The notes beneath the pieces were generated by a model. It was not told where the DNA came from. It worked only from the letters and a program-made list of their open reading frames with translations, and ran no database searches. The position numbers were made by a program, and so were the translations under genes. DNA of 64,000 nt, from NCBI RefSeq assembly GCF_900129275.1, contig NZ_FQUX01000006.1:269138-333137 (forward strand). The letters run 5' to 3'. The first letter of the stretch is position 1. Each line of letters opens with the position of its first letter. The DNA comes from Arenibacter palladensis (GTDB lineage: Bacteria > Bacteroidota > Bacteroidia > Flavobacteriales > Flavobacteriaceae). Shown piece by piece: positions 1-7,763 of this stretch.

Positions 1-136
1 TAGTCAATCCTTACTGTGTTAGGAGACTGGCATTTTGATAGTACCCTAAAAATTGCTTTAAAATCTAAAAGCTTCTTATATTGTTAAAGAAAAATTGTTG
101 ATTTTAGAGATGTCCTTAAAAAGGTAAGGTTATATT

Positions 137-652
137 ATGATTAAAATAACACAGGCAAATAGGGAGCACTCCCAAATAATTGCCGAAATAGGAAAACAAG
201 CCTTTTGGGAATCCCACGGGCACAGCGCTTCAAAAGAAGATATTAACAGCTTTATTGCTAAAACCTATAGCAAGGCGGCCATTAATAAGGAATTTGAGAA
301 TGCAAATATCCTATACCATCTGGTCTCTTTCAATGATAAAATTGCAGGCTTTTCAAAAATTGAATTAAACACTTCCAACATTAATATTAAGGATCCAAAC
401 ATAACTAAACTGGACAGGCTTTATCTTTTAAAAGAATTTTATGGGAAAAATTTAGGTGCAAAGCTAGTCGATCTTATTATTGAATTATCTAAACAAAACC
501 ATCAGAACGGTATTTGGTTGGCTGTTTGGAAAGAGAACCAAAAAGCGCTGAACTTTTACTTAAAAGCTGGATTTAAGATTGTTGGGGAGTTTAATTTTAA
601 AATATCGGAAACTCACTCCAACCCCAACCACATCATGTATCTAAAATACTAA
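137..652 (+). CDS. GNAT family N-acetyltransferase
   Basis: A 171-residue protein of the usual GNAT length. The acetyl-CoA binding part is visible at about residues 90-125, where a strand reading DRLYLL is followed by the loop-helix KEFYGKNLGAKLVDLIIE (a form of the Q/RxxGxG/A motif). The C-terminal NxKALNFYLKAGFKIVGE segment is the typical last part of the fold. Such enzymes move an acetyl group from acetyl-CoA to an amine in the cytoplasm. The substrate cannot be read from the sequence. The gene starts at an ATG and stands alone, with more than 300 bases before the next gene. Confidence 0.85.
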   Translation: MIKITQANREHSQIIAEIGKQAFWESHGHSASKEDINSFIAKTYSKAAINKEFENANILYHLVSFNDKIAGFSKIELNTSNINIKDPNITKLDRLYLLKEFYGKNLGAKLVDLIIELSKQNHQNGIWLAVWKENQKALNFYLKAGFKIVGEFNFKISETHSNPNHIMYLKY

Positions 653-972
653 CCCTATTCCCTTAAGATTCAATATTTAGGCGAGTTCCATTGAATTTTA
701 ATACCTAAGGAGGCAGGACTGCCATTATGTATAAACTTAATTTCAATTATTTTTGATTTATGAAATGAGCATTGACCAAATTAATTTTTGCATACACTAT
801 CAATAATTATGGCGACAATACAACTAAACTCCCTGTCTTCCGGCAGACAGGCTTAGGTGTAATTGCCCGTTAATCGTTAAAAAAAAATAAATGGTAGGCG
901 GGGGCGTAGGGGGCGTTTTATGCAGAATATTTTTATAACCCTCATTATTAGATTAATATAAATTTTAAAGAG
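653..972. other. Intergenic stretch with a short inverted repeat
   Basis: 320 bases with no convincing reading frame. It holds one inverted repeat at 832-851 (7-base arms CCTGTCT and AGACAGG, 6-base loop), listed separately. The last 60 bases are very AT-rich and probably carry the promoter and leader of the DUF502 gene, but no clear TAnnTTTG box was found. Confidence 0.5.
832..851. repeat. Short dispersed inverted repeat, copy 1
   Basis: The arms CCTGTCT (832-838) and AGACAGG (845-851) are perfect complements around a 6-base loop. A closely related element lies at 2736-2755. No uridine tract follows, so it does not look like a standard terminator. Short G/C-rich dispersed palindromes of this kind are common between genes in Flavobacteriia (family knowledge); their function here is unknown. 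Confidence 0.5.
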
Positions 973-1566
973 ATGAAAAGAATCGTTAATTATTTTCTAC
1001 AAGGCTTGTTATATATAGCACCCTTGGGAATCACGGCCTACATTATATATGTCATATTCAATTTTATAGATAATCTATTGCATGACAAGCTAGAGGAAAT
1101 TTTTAAAATTGATATTCCGGGATTGGGATTGGCGGTAATCTTTATATTTCTTGTTTTGGTCGGGATCGCAGGACAAAGCATATTTGCGCAACCATTTAAG
1201 GTATTGTTTAAACGGATTCTTGAAAAAGCCCCTTTACTAAAGCTAATATTTTCAGCTTTGAACGATCTTTTCTCAGCCTTTGTTGGCAAGGAAAAGAAGT
1301 TTAATAAACCTGTGATGGTCTTGGTGAACCCCATATCGAATTTAGAAAAGTTGGGTTTCCTCACCGAAGAGGATTTAAGTATCCTTGATGAAAAGGAAAA
1401 GGTAGCCGTTTATTTTCCACATTCCTATAATTTTTCCGGAGAGTTGTTCATAGTACCTAAAAACCAAGTAAGGTTAATTGATGTAAACCCTTCGGCCGTT
1501 ATGAAATTTATTTTATCAGGGGGTGTTTCAGGTATCGATGAAGAAGAAGAGACTCCCAAAGATTAG
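973..1566 (+). CDS. DUF502 family membrane protein
   Basis: A 197-residue membrane protein. Two hydrophobic segments are visible, at about residues 9-30 (LQGLLYIAPLGITAYIIYVI) and 49-67 (GLGLAVIFIFLVLVGIAGQ). A conserved-looking soluble part follows, with the family signature VMVLVNPISNLEKLGFLTEE and PHSYNFSGELFIVPKNQV. DUF502 proteins are inner-membrane proteins of about 200 residues in many bacteria and plants, with no proven biochemical role. The C-terminus is acidic (DEEEETPKD). It is transcribed alone. The family call is by motif recall. Confidence 0.8.
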   Translation: MKRIVNYFLQGLLYIAPLGITAYIIYVIFNFIDNLLHDKLEEIFKIDIPGLGLAVIFIFLVLVGIAGQSIFAQPFKVLFKRILEKAPLLKLIFSALNDLFSAFVGKEKKFNKPVMVLVNPISNLEKLGFLTEEDLSILDEKEKVAVYFPHSYNFSGELFIVPKNQVRLIDVNPSAVMKFILSGGVSGIDEEEETPKD

Positions 1567-1739
1567 AAACCTATGGTATAGGTCAGCAATTTTATTCATT
1601 GTTGCCCTAATGGTACGCTTGTAACTTATTTTAGTCAGTTCCCTATAAACATGACGCTTATTTTGCCCCAAAATTAATAACTTAGGACATATACTCTAAT
1701 CAAGTACCTGGTTATAGGTTACTTACAAAATCAGACCTT

Positions 1740-2324
1740 ATGAACCCAAAAGTGGTGGATAGATTTTTAGACAGGGCCAAAAAATGGAAGCCGGAAATGA
1801 CTTTGTTGAGGGAAATCTGCCTGGATTGTGGCCTTACGGAAGAATTTAAATGGATGCACCCCTGCTATACGTTCCAAGGCAAAAATGTTGTCTTAATCCA
1901 TGGATTTAAAGAATATTGCGCCCTTCTTTTTCATAAAGGAGTCCTGTTAAAGGACACCCACAACATTCTAATCCAACAAACCGAGAACGTACAAGCTGCC
2001 CGTCAACTAAGATTTACAAGCCTACAGGAAATCATAGATCTAAAACCTACTATCAAAGCCTATATTTTTGAGGCCATTGAAGTAGAAAAAGCGGGCTTGG
2101 AAGTGACATTGAAAAAGACCTCCGAATTTAATATGCCCGATGAACTTAAAGAGGCCTTGGATAATAATCCCGACTTAAAAGCTGCCTTCCATAGCCTTAC
2201 CCCAGGAAGACAAAGAGGATATTTACTGTATTTCTCACAGGCCAAACAATCGGCAACAAGAGCCAATAGAGTGGAAAAATATATCCCTAAAATTCTTCAG
2301 GGCAAGGGGTTGAATGACCAATAA
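1740..2324 (+). CDS. YdeI/OmpD-associated (DUF1801-type) protein
   Basis: A 194-residue soluble protein. The N-terminal half (about 5-115) has the DUF1801 fold pattern, including EEFKWMHPCYTFQGKNVVLI and YCALLFHKGVLLKD. The C-terminal half (about 130-190) has the YdeI signature, with PDELKEALDNNPDLKAAF, LTPGRQRGYLLYFSQAK and a basic SATRANRVEKYIPKIL tail. In enterobacteria this family was linked to bacteriocin protection or OmpD, but a direct activity is not established. The start is ATG. The next small frame overlaps its end by 11 bases. Confidence 0.8.
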   Translation: MNPKVVDRFLDRAKKWKPEMTLLREICLDCGLTEEFKWMHPCYTFQGKNVVLIHGFKEYCALLFHKGVLLKDTHNILIQQTENVQAARQLRFTSLQEIIDLKPTIKAYIFEAIEVEKAGLEVTLKKTSEFNMPDELKEALDNNPDLKAAFHSLTPGRQRGYLLYFSQAKQSATRANRVEKYIPKILQGKGLNDQ

Positions 2325-2556
2325 CAACACTGCACATAATCACATTGCTCAAATGGGTGCCAATGGCAGGACATTTGGCCATCAGACCTTTGAATTAATG
2401 ATTGAAACTACAAGGAAGGAATTAACAATAAACCTAGTAATTGGAAAAACCTCAACACAAAACCAACAGGCCAAAAGACTAGTGGAAATACTAGGATTTA
2501 CGAATACAGTGTCAAACGATTTAGAAACCCATCTGTCGAAAACATTAACTGGTTAA
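2314..2556 (+). CDS. Small hypothetical protein overlapping the YdeI-like gene
   Basis: An 80-residue frame whose ATG lies 11 bases before the end of the preceding gene, which suggests translational coupling if it is real. The protein is polar with no signal peptide or membrane segment. The segment NQQAKRLVEILGFTNTV slightly resembles the C-terminal helix-strand of GNAT enzymes, so it could be the tail of a decayed acetyltransferase, but no acetyl-CoA loop is present. It is not recognised as a known family. It may equally be a chance frame in a stretch that is otherwise non-coding down to 3340. Confidence 0.35.
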   Translation: MTNNNTAHNHIAQMGANGRTFGHQTFELMIETTRKELTINLVIGKTSTQNQQAKRLVEILGFTNTVSNDLETHLSKTLTG

Positions 2557-2735
2557 AAACTTTGATTATTCCCAAACGCTGTGAGTATTAGATAATATGA
2601 GATTGAACTTCCCCAGAGTTCATGCTGTTCATTTTTTGCATCGCCCAAAAAACGACCAGGGCCGAATAACCAAGGTACATTGTACCATGGTTAGGAGGAG
2701 CCAGCTATAGCGCGGGCATGTATCTTATCTGGACG

Positions 2736-2755
2736 CCTGCCTGGCGGTAGACAGG
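2736..2755. repeat. Short dispersed inverted repeat, copy 2
   Basis: The arms CCTGCCT (2736-2742) and AGACAGG (2749-2755) pair with one G-U type mismatch around GGCGGT. The reverse complement of the copy at 832-851 differs from it at only a few positions, so the two are members of one family. Confidence 0.45.
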
Positions 2756-2981
2756 GCTACCCCCGCCCCAGTGCGAAAACCACTTGATTTAAGACGAAAT
2801 TAAAAATAGGCCGTTCCTTAATCCCGTCAAACTACATACCGAAGATAAATCATTGTCATTTATCAAATTCCTCTGAACATTGTCTTCAAAGTCTATGGAC
2901 TGGTCGGTCTTCTTCCGTGGTGGAGATGTCATGGCCGTAAAGAATTATTGAAGCCTTGGAAATAATTTAGGCCATGGCATC

Positions 2982-3011
2982 GGTCCTTAAAATCCCGAGA
3001 TTTTAGGGACC
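2982..3011. repeat. Strong 13-bp stem hairpin
   Basis: The arm at 2982-2994 (GGTCCTTAAAATC) and the arm at 2999-3011 (GATTTTAGGGACC) pair over 13 positions with one mismatch and a four-base CCGA loop. No T-tract follows on either side, so a simple intrinsic terminator is unlikely. It lies 5 bases after an imperfect inverted repeat at 2930-2976, and the two may fold together. Confidence 0.55.
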
Positions 3012-3178
3012 ACATAGTGAAGAAGGGTCTTTTCTTTTGTTTCGTTTTCTTTGGACAAGCAAAGAAAATGAAAGGATTATAACAAGGTAAGCAAATGTTT
3101 TGCCTAAAGACAATAATTAAGAATAACCTATTAACTTCAATAGCTACAACAGTCCAAAACTTAATATAAATAAACAAT

Positions 3179-3201
3179 GCCCAGGATCCAAGACCCTGGG
3201 C
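3179..3201 (-). terminator. Possible terminator of the 3340-4677 oxidoreductase gene
   Basis: The arms GCCCAGG (3179-3185) and CCTGGGC (3195-3201) are perfect complements with a 9-base loop. Read on the minus strand the hairpin is followed by ATTGTTTATTTAT, a loosely T-rich run. It lies about 140 bases beyond the stop of the minus-strand gene. Confidence 0.35.
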
Positions 3202-3339
3202 ATTGCCATTGCTCCAACGAACCATTAGGTTTAAATGGTTATTATCTGGAGCTACCTCCTATTATATGTGAATTCGACATAAAAAATAATTACAAAACAT
3301 TCATTTAGTGTCAATTAAATATAAATCGAAATCCAGTTA

Positions 3340-4677
3340 TTAAACATTTTCAGGAACTTCAAATCCTTCCCTATAGTCCCGTCTTAGCATCCTATCCGCT
3401 TCAGCATCGTTTACAAACGATTCCGATTTTGGATTGAAGGTAAGGACACGATCCAATCTATAGGCAATGTTGCCCAAATGTGCCAAACCAGAGGAAAGAT
3501 GGGCTGTTTCCACAGGTCCGTTCAAGATAGTTTTATCGCGCTTGCGCACCGCCTCTATAAAATTGGCAAAATGTCCGTCCGTTCCACCGGCACCTCGATC
3601 CATTCCGGTTCCAGATTCTCCGCCGTCCTCGCCAGATTTACCAGGGGTCCTATCCTGTCCTAAATATGTTTTATACTTGTCATAACCGTCTACGACCAAT
3701 ATACCCTTATCGCCATAGAAAATGTTACCTACGGTAGCACCTTCTTCGGTATTGGTACACCAAGGGCGTACTTCAAACTGTATGATCTTTCTTTCTTCAG
3801 GGTAGTTATACACAGAAGTAAGCACTTCTGGCACTTCCTTGCAATCGTCCCAAAGGTACTTGCCGCCCATGGAGGTGATCTTTGTAGGCAGCCCTACATC
3901 CAAGCCCCACATACATAGATCGGTTTCATGAATACCTTGGTTACCTACATCCCCATTGCCATAATCCCAATGCCAGTGCCAATTGTAGTGCACCAAATTT
4001 CTGGTAAATGGTCTTTTTGGAGCTGGGCCCGTCCACAGGTCATAGTCTATTCCTGCCGGAACGGGAGAGAAACCTTGGTCGCCAATATCACCCCTCCAAC
4101 GAAAAACAATACCCCTAGCCATATAAACCCTTCCTATATAGCCATCACGCATTAAATTAATGGCCTCGTTTACGGCAGGGGAGCTCCTTAACTGAACCCC
4201 GTGCTGTACAATCCTATCATATTTTGCAGCTGCCTCTACCATTTTACGGCCTTCCCATATGTTGTGGGAGCCGGGTTTTTCCACATAGGCATCCTTCCCG
4301 GCCTGACAGGCCCAAATAACGGAAAGTGCATGCCAGTGGTTTGGAGATGCAATACTAACTACGTCTATATCCTTATTATCCATTACCCTACGTAGATCCT
4401 GTTCCAAGGCCACATCCTTTTTATAGGTTTCTTTAAACGATTTTTGGCGTTCCCTCAACAAGTTCATATCGGGATCGCACAAGGTGGTAACCTGCACATT
4501 TTTTTGTGCCATTAGGCCCTGGATGTGGCTTTTTCCACGCCCATTAACCCCCAAAACTGCCGCATTGATACGGTCGTTGGCCCCAAAAACAGTCGATGAG
4601 ATTATGGTAGGTGCCGCAATAACAGCAGAACTTGCCACGGCCGTTCTTTTAATAAATGATCTTCTCGTAGATTTCAT
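3340..4677 (-). CDS. Tat-exported Gfo/Idh/MocA family oxidoreductase
   Basis: 445 residues from the ATG at 4677. A TTG six bases upstream is also in frame but less likely. The N-terminus carries a twin-arginine signal (STRRSFIKRTAVASSAVIAAP), so the enzyme is probably folded with its cofactor and exported. A Rossmann segment follows (INAAVLGVNGRGKSHIQGL), then the dinucleotide-domain loop DIDVVSIASPNHWHALSVI and the family hallmark EKPGSHNIWEGRKM. The alpha/beta C-terminal domain contains HWHWDYGNGDVGNQGIHETDLCMWGL. Family members oxidise or reduce a sugar hydroxyl, often at C3, with a tightly bound NAD. The substrate is unknown. It is a single gene, with palindrome GTTAACGTTAAC upstream. Confidence 0.9.
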   Translation of the reverse strand: MKSTRRSFIKRTAVASSAVIAAPTIISSTVFGANDRINAAVLGVNGRGKSHIQGLMAQKNVQVTTLCDPDMNLLRERQKSFKETYKKDVALEQDLRRVMDNKDIDVVSIASPNHWHALSVIWACQAGKDAYVEKPGSHNIWEGRKMVEAAAKYDRIVQHGVQLRSSPAVNEAINLMRDGYIGRVYMARGIVFRWRGDIGDQGFSPVPAGIDYDLWTGPAPKRPFTRNLVHYNWHWHWDYGNGDVGNQGIHETDLCMWGLDVGLPTKITSMGGKYLWDDCKEVPEVLTSVYNYPEERKIIQFEVRPWCTNTEEGATVGNIFYGDKGILVVDGYDKYKTYLGQDRTPGKSGEDGGESGTGMDRGAGGTDGHFANFIEAVRKRDKTILNGPVETAHLSSGLAHLGNIAYRLDRVLTFNPKSESFVNDAEADRMLRRDYREGFEVPENV

Positions 4678-4871
4678 TTGCAATTATATTTACGTTAACT
4701 ATTAATTTTATTGACATTATACTACGGCCCGACCTGGAATTCAAAACCGTTTAATCCTTTAAGCAACCAACCACCCACTGGGCATTTTTGCCTTGGAGAC
4801 CAACCTTTACAATTCATGTAAAAGACACCTTATCCCCTTTTGCAATGAAAGTTAGCATTATTTTTTTATTC

Positions 4872-4883
4872 GTTAACGTTAAC
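4872..4883. promoter_or_regulatory. Palindrome GTTAACGTTAAC, possible operator
   Basis: A perfect 12-base palindrome. Eight bases of it (ACGTTAAC) recur at 4692-4699, 15 bases before the ATG of the exported oxidoreductase. A sugar-responsive repressor such as a LacI-family protein would be a natural reader, but no such regulator is encoded nearby. The role is an inference. Confidence 0.35.
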
Positions 4884-5213
4884 AGGGGTAGTTTTTTGTT
4901 AATTTTTCAACTTTAGTTGTTGTTTACAACATATATCATACTTTTTTTTGGATTAATTTCATTTATCCATTGCTCGTCCCAATTCAAATTATGGGTCACG
5001 ACAAGTTTGCGGCTAGCTTCAGACCACAACTTTATCCCCCAACTAATTTATCAGACCTGTCGCGCACTATCTATTACTGACGGCCATTGACCAAGAAGTC
5101 GTGCTCATTATCAATAATCAATATGGGGATAAAGCCAACAAACCAATATAAACGTAATTCCAAACGGCTTAAAAACAACCTTTAACCCTTGTAAATCAAC
5201 CCTTAAAACTTTC

Positions 5214-5236
5214 TTATTTAGATTTAATATAAATAA
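5214..5236 (+). promoter_or_regulatory. Inverted repeat 1 before the siderophore receptor (iron-type operator)
   Basis: TTATTTA (5214-5220), a 9-base spacer, and TAAATAA (5230-5236) form a 7-9-7 inverted repeat. It ends directly against the TTTG element at 5237. An identical-architecture repeat lies at 5280-5302. The position before an iron-uptake receptor suggests a Fur- or DtxR-family site. The binding protein is inferred. Confidence 0.6.
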
Positions 5237-5268
5237 TTTGCTCAATTCAAATCTTAAAGATATTTTTG
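5237..5268 (+). promoter_or_regulatory. Bacteroidota-type promoter of the siderophore receptor operon
   Basis: TTTG at 5237-5240, a 20-base spacer, and TATTTTTG at 5261-5268 match the primary sigma consensus TTTG-N19-TAnnTTTG of Bacteroidota closely. The transcription start would fall near 5275, just ahead of the second inverted repeat. Confidence 0.6.
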
Positions 5269-5279
5269 TCGCCGAACAA

Positions 5280-5302
5280 TTATTTATTATTAGTCTAAAT
5301 AA
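5280..5302 (+). promoter_or_regulatory. Inverted repeat 2 before the siderophore receptor (iron-type operator)
   Basis: TTATTTA (5280-5286), a 9-base spacer, and TAAATAA (5296-5302) repeat the arms and spacing of the 5214-5236 element exactly. It lies between the predicted transcription start and the ATG at 5309, where a bound repressor would block elongation or initiation. Confidence 0.6.
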
Positions 5303-5308
5303 GAATAG

Positions 5309-7732
5309 ATGAAAAACCAACTAACATTACTACTTCTCCTTTGCCTAAATTCCATGGCATTTTCACAAGGCCCAACCGTTAGCGGAACCATAAAGGACAA
5401 TACCGAAACGCCTCTATTTGGGGTAAATATTCTGGTAAAGAATTCCCAAATAGGGGCCCAGACCGATGAAAAAGGCCACTTTGAAATCACCAATCTTGAT
5501 GAAGGTGCACATACCCTGTCCATTTCCTATCTTGGCTATAGAACCAGGGATGTCCCATTTACCGTTACCAACGGAAAAGCAAAGGATCTTGGTGATTTGA
5601 TCCTATATGAAGGAAACGAAATCCTCACCGAGGTAATCGTTGAAGGGGAACGCATCAATAAATTTTCTAGAAAGAAAACGGCCTATGTATCCAAGCTCCC
5701 ACTAAAGGACATTGAGAATACCCAGGTGTATAACACTATTACCACCGACCTTTTGGAATCACAGATAGTGACCAACTTTGACGATGCCCTTAAAAATGCC
5801 GCCGGAGTGGAAAACCTATGGACCTCTACCGGTAGGGGTGGTGATGGGGCCGGATACTACTCCATGCGGGGATTCTCCGTACAACCACAATTGGTAAACG
5901 GCCTACCAGGTTTAACCAACGGCACTATAAATCCGGCAAATATTGAACGGATAGAAGTCTTAAAAGGACCTTCTGCAACCTTGTTCGGCAATGCGGTAAG
6001 CTCCTATGGCGGTCTTATAAATGTGGTTACCAAAAAACCATATGCAGGTAGCGGTGGTGAACTTTCCTTTACCTCCGGTACTTACGGACTAAATCAGATT
6101 ACCGGCGATTTCAATACCGCTCTGAATAAAAGTGAAAACCTATATTTTAGGCTCAACACCTCCTACTCCACCGAACAGAGTTTTCAGGATGCCGGCTTTA
6201 GAAAATCCTTTTTCGTAGCCCCTTCCCTATCCTACAAGGTAAACAACAAACTATCCTTCTCCTTCTATGGTGAAATTACCCAGGCGGAACAGACCAATCC
6301 TACCTTCTTGTTTTTAAATAGAGGGGCTCCTACCGAATCCAAAAACCTGGAGGAGTTGAACTACAACAACAAACTGTCCTTTACAAGCAATGACCTTAGT
6401 TTGGAAAATCCGACACAGAATTATAGGATTGAAATGGACTATAAACTGTCCGACACATGGCAATCACAGACCTTACTTTCAAAAAGTTCCACTTCTACAA
6501 AGGGCTACTATTCCTATCTGTACGATTATGGCATCTTAGGGAACGATACCTTTACAAGGTTCATCAACAAACAAAACGCCAATACCCAAACCACGGATAT
6601 ACAGCAAAATTTTATTGGCGATTTTAAGATCGCATCCCTTAGGAACCGAGTGGTAATTGGTCTGGATTATTTCAATGCCACGGAAATCAATAATAGTACG
6701 GGATATGCTTTCTATGGGAATGTAACTCCAGAAGGTGGATCCAATGGGGACAACCCTTTTACTGCCGATGTGGAAACCGATACCTATGCCCTATCTACGG
6801 CTGCAGTAGATGCCGTTTTGGCTTCACAGGCCGTAGGGAACATTAAATCTAAATATCATATTTATAGTCTTTATGCTTCGGATGTCCTAAATATCAGCAA
6901 TAACCTTTCGGCCATGCTGGGACTTCGGATAGATCATTTTGACAATGAGGGCAACCTGGCCAGTGTGGAGGATGATTATGACCAAACCACTTTATCGCCC
7001 AAGTTTGGATTGCTCTACCAGCCAATTTTGGATCAACTCTCTATCTTCGCCAATTACCAAAACGGATTCACCAACGTTGCCCCGCAATTGGTAGGAGATC
7101 CGGACGCGGGACCACAGACACTGGAAACTTTTGATCCGGAACAGGCCAATCAGTTTGAATTTGGTGTTAAGACCAATCTGTTCAATAATAGATTAAATGC
7201 AACCATTAGTTACTACGACATTAAAGTAAAAGACCGTGTCATTACAGATCCCTCCTCACCTTTTAACAAAATTCAAGGCGGTGAGGTGGAAAGCAAAGGA
7301 TTTGAAATTGAAGTCAATGCCAATCCTGTTAGAGGTTTGAACCTAAGGGCCGGCTTTAGCAATAACGATAGTGAAACCACCAAATCTGACAATACCGAGA
7401 TTCTGAATCGCAGACCCCTGGAGGCCGGTCCCGAAACACAGTATAATTTCTGGGCCAACTATGAATTACAGGAGGGTATGTTGGACGGTTTTGGAATGGG
7501 ACTTGGGTTTAACGGTGCAAGTGAGCGCTTTGCCATAAACTATGCCTCCACAGGAGAATTCATCCTGCCAAGCTATACCATAGCCAACGCCTCCCTTTAT
7601 TACCAAGCCAACAAATATCGCATTGGCCTTAAGCTAAATAATGTCTTTAACAAAGAATATTACAAAGGCTGGTCCACTATAAATCCACAGGCCCCAAGGG
7701 TGTTATTGGCCAATTTCACCTATAAGTTTTAA
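5309..7732 (+). CDS. TonB-dependent siderophore-type receptor
   Basis: 807 residues. A signal peptide (residues 1-20, ending MAFSQG) is followed by a carboxypeptidase-regulatory-like domain (about 22-105, VSGTIKDNTETPLFGVNILV), a linker and the TonB plug (about 140-255), which contains RGGDGAGYYSMRGF and the plug hallmark NIERIEVLKGPSATLFG. The rest is the beta barrel, ending in VLLANFTYKF with a terminal aromatic as expected for outer-membrane insertion. The plug wording (IERIEVLKGPSATLFG) and barrel length match ferric-siderophore receptors. The PepSY gene follows 31 bases later, so the two form an operon for ferric-siderophore import and probably reduction. The operators at 5214 and 5280 suggest repression by iron. 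Confidence 0.9.
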   Translation: MKNQLTLLLLLCLNSMAFSQGPTVSGTIKDNTETPLFGVNILVKNSQIGAQTDEKGHFEITNLDEGAHTLSISYLGYRTRDVPFTVTNGKAKDLGDLILYEGNEILTEVIVEGERINKFSRKKTAYVSKLPLKDIENTQVYNTITTDLLESQIVTNFDDALKNAAGVENLWTSTGRGGDGAGYYSMRGFSVQPQLVNGLPGLTNGTINPANIERIEVLKGPSATLFGNAVSSYGGLINVVTKKPYAGSGGELSFTSGTYGLNQITGDFNTALNKSENLYFRLNTSYSTEQSFQDAGFRKSFFVAPSLSYKVNNKLSFSFYGEITQAEQTNPTFLFLNRGAPTESKNLEELNYNNKLSFTSNDLSLENPTQNYRIEMDYKLSDTWQSQTLLSKSSTSTKGYYSYLYDYGILGNDTFTRFINKQNANTQTTDIQQNFIGDFKIASLRNRVVIGLDYFNATEINNSTGYAFYGNVTPEGGSNGDNPFTADVETDTYALSTAAVDAVLASQAVGNIKSKYHIYSLYASDVLNISNNLSAMLGLRIDHFDNEGNLASVEDDYDQTTLSPKFGLLYQPILDQLSIFANYQNGFTNVAPQLVGDPDAGPQTLETFDPEQANQFEFGVKTNLFNNRLNATISYYDIKVKDRVITDPSSPFNKIQGGEVESKGFEIEVNANPVRGLNLRAGFSNNDSETTKSDNTEILNRRPLEAGPETQYNFWANYELQEGMLDGFGMGLGFNGASERFAINYASTGEFILPSYTIANASLYYQANKYRIGLKLNNVFNKEYYKGWSTINPQAPRVLLANFTYKF

Positions 7733-7763
7733 GCAAAAAATATAGATTTTCAACCTTGTACAA

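Larger units (their letters stand above)
2557..3339. other. Long convergent intergenic region with several hairpins
   Basis: 783 bases between convergent genes. No believable protein is seen on either strand. A 98-codon frame on the minus strand (2929-3225) has non-protein-like composition and was rejected. The region holds a short dispersed repeat (2736-2755), an imperfect inverted repeat at 2930-2976 (arms beginning CATGGCC), a strong hairpin at 2982-3011, and a smaller hairpin at 3179-3201. Such a density suggests a structured transcript, a decayed small mobile element, or clustered terminators. Confidence 0.5.
4678..5308. other. Divergent intergenic regulatory region
   Basis: 631 bases between the minus-strand oxidoreductase and the plus-strand TonB receptor. 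No gene is visible. The left half has a palindrome at 4872-4883 and a partial copy (ACGTTAAC, 4692-4699) close to the oxidoreductase start. The right end carries a promoter and two 23-base inverted repeats in front of the receptor. Confidence 0.6.

Noticed and set aside
2929-3225. 98-codon frame on the minus strand
   Set aside because: Composition is not protein-like, it reads through hairpins, and it has no recognisable motif. It is treated as non-coding.
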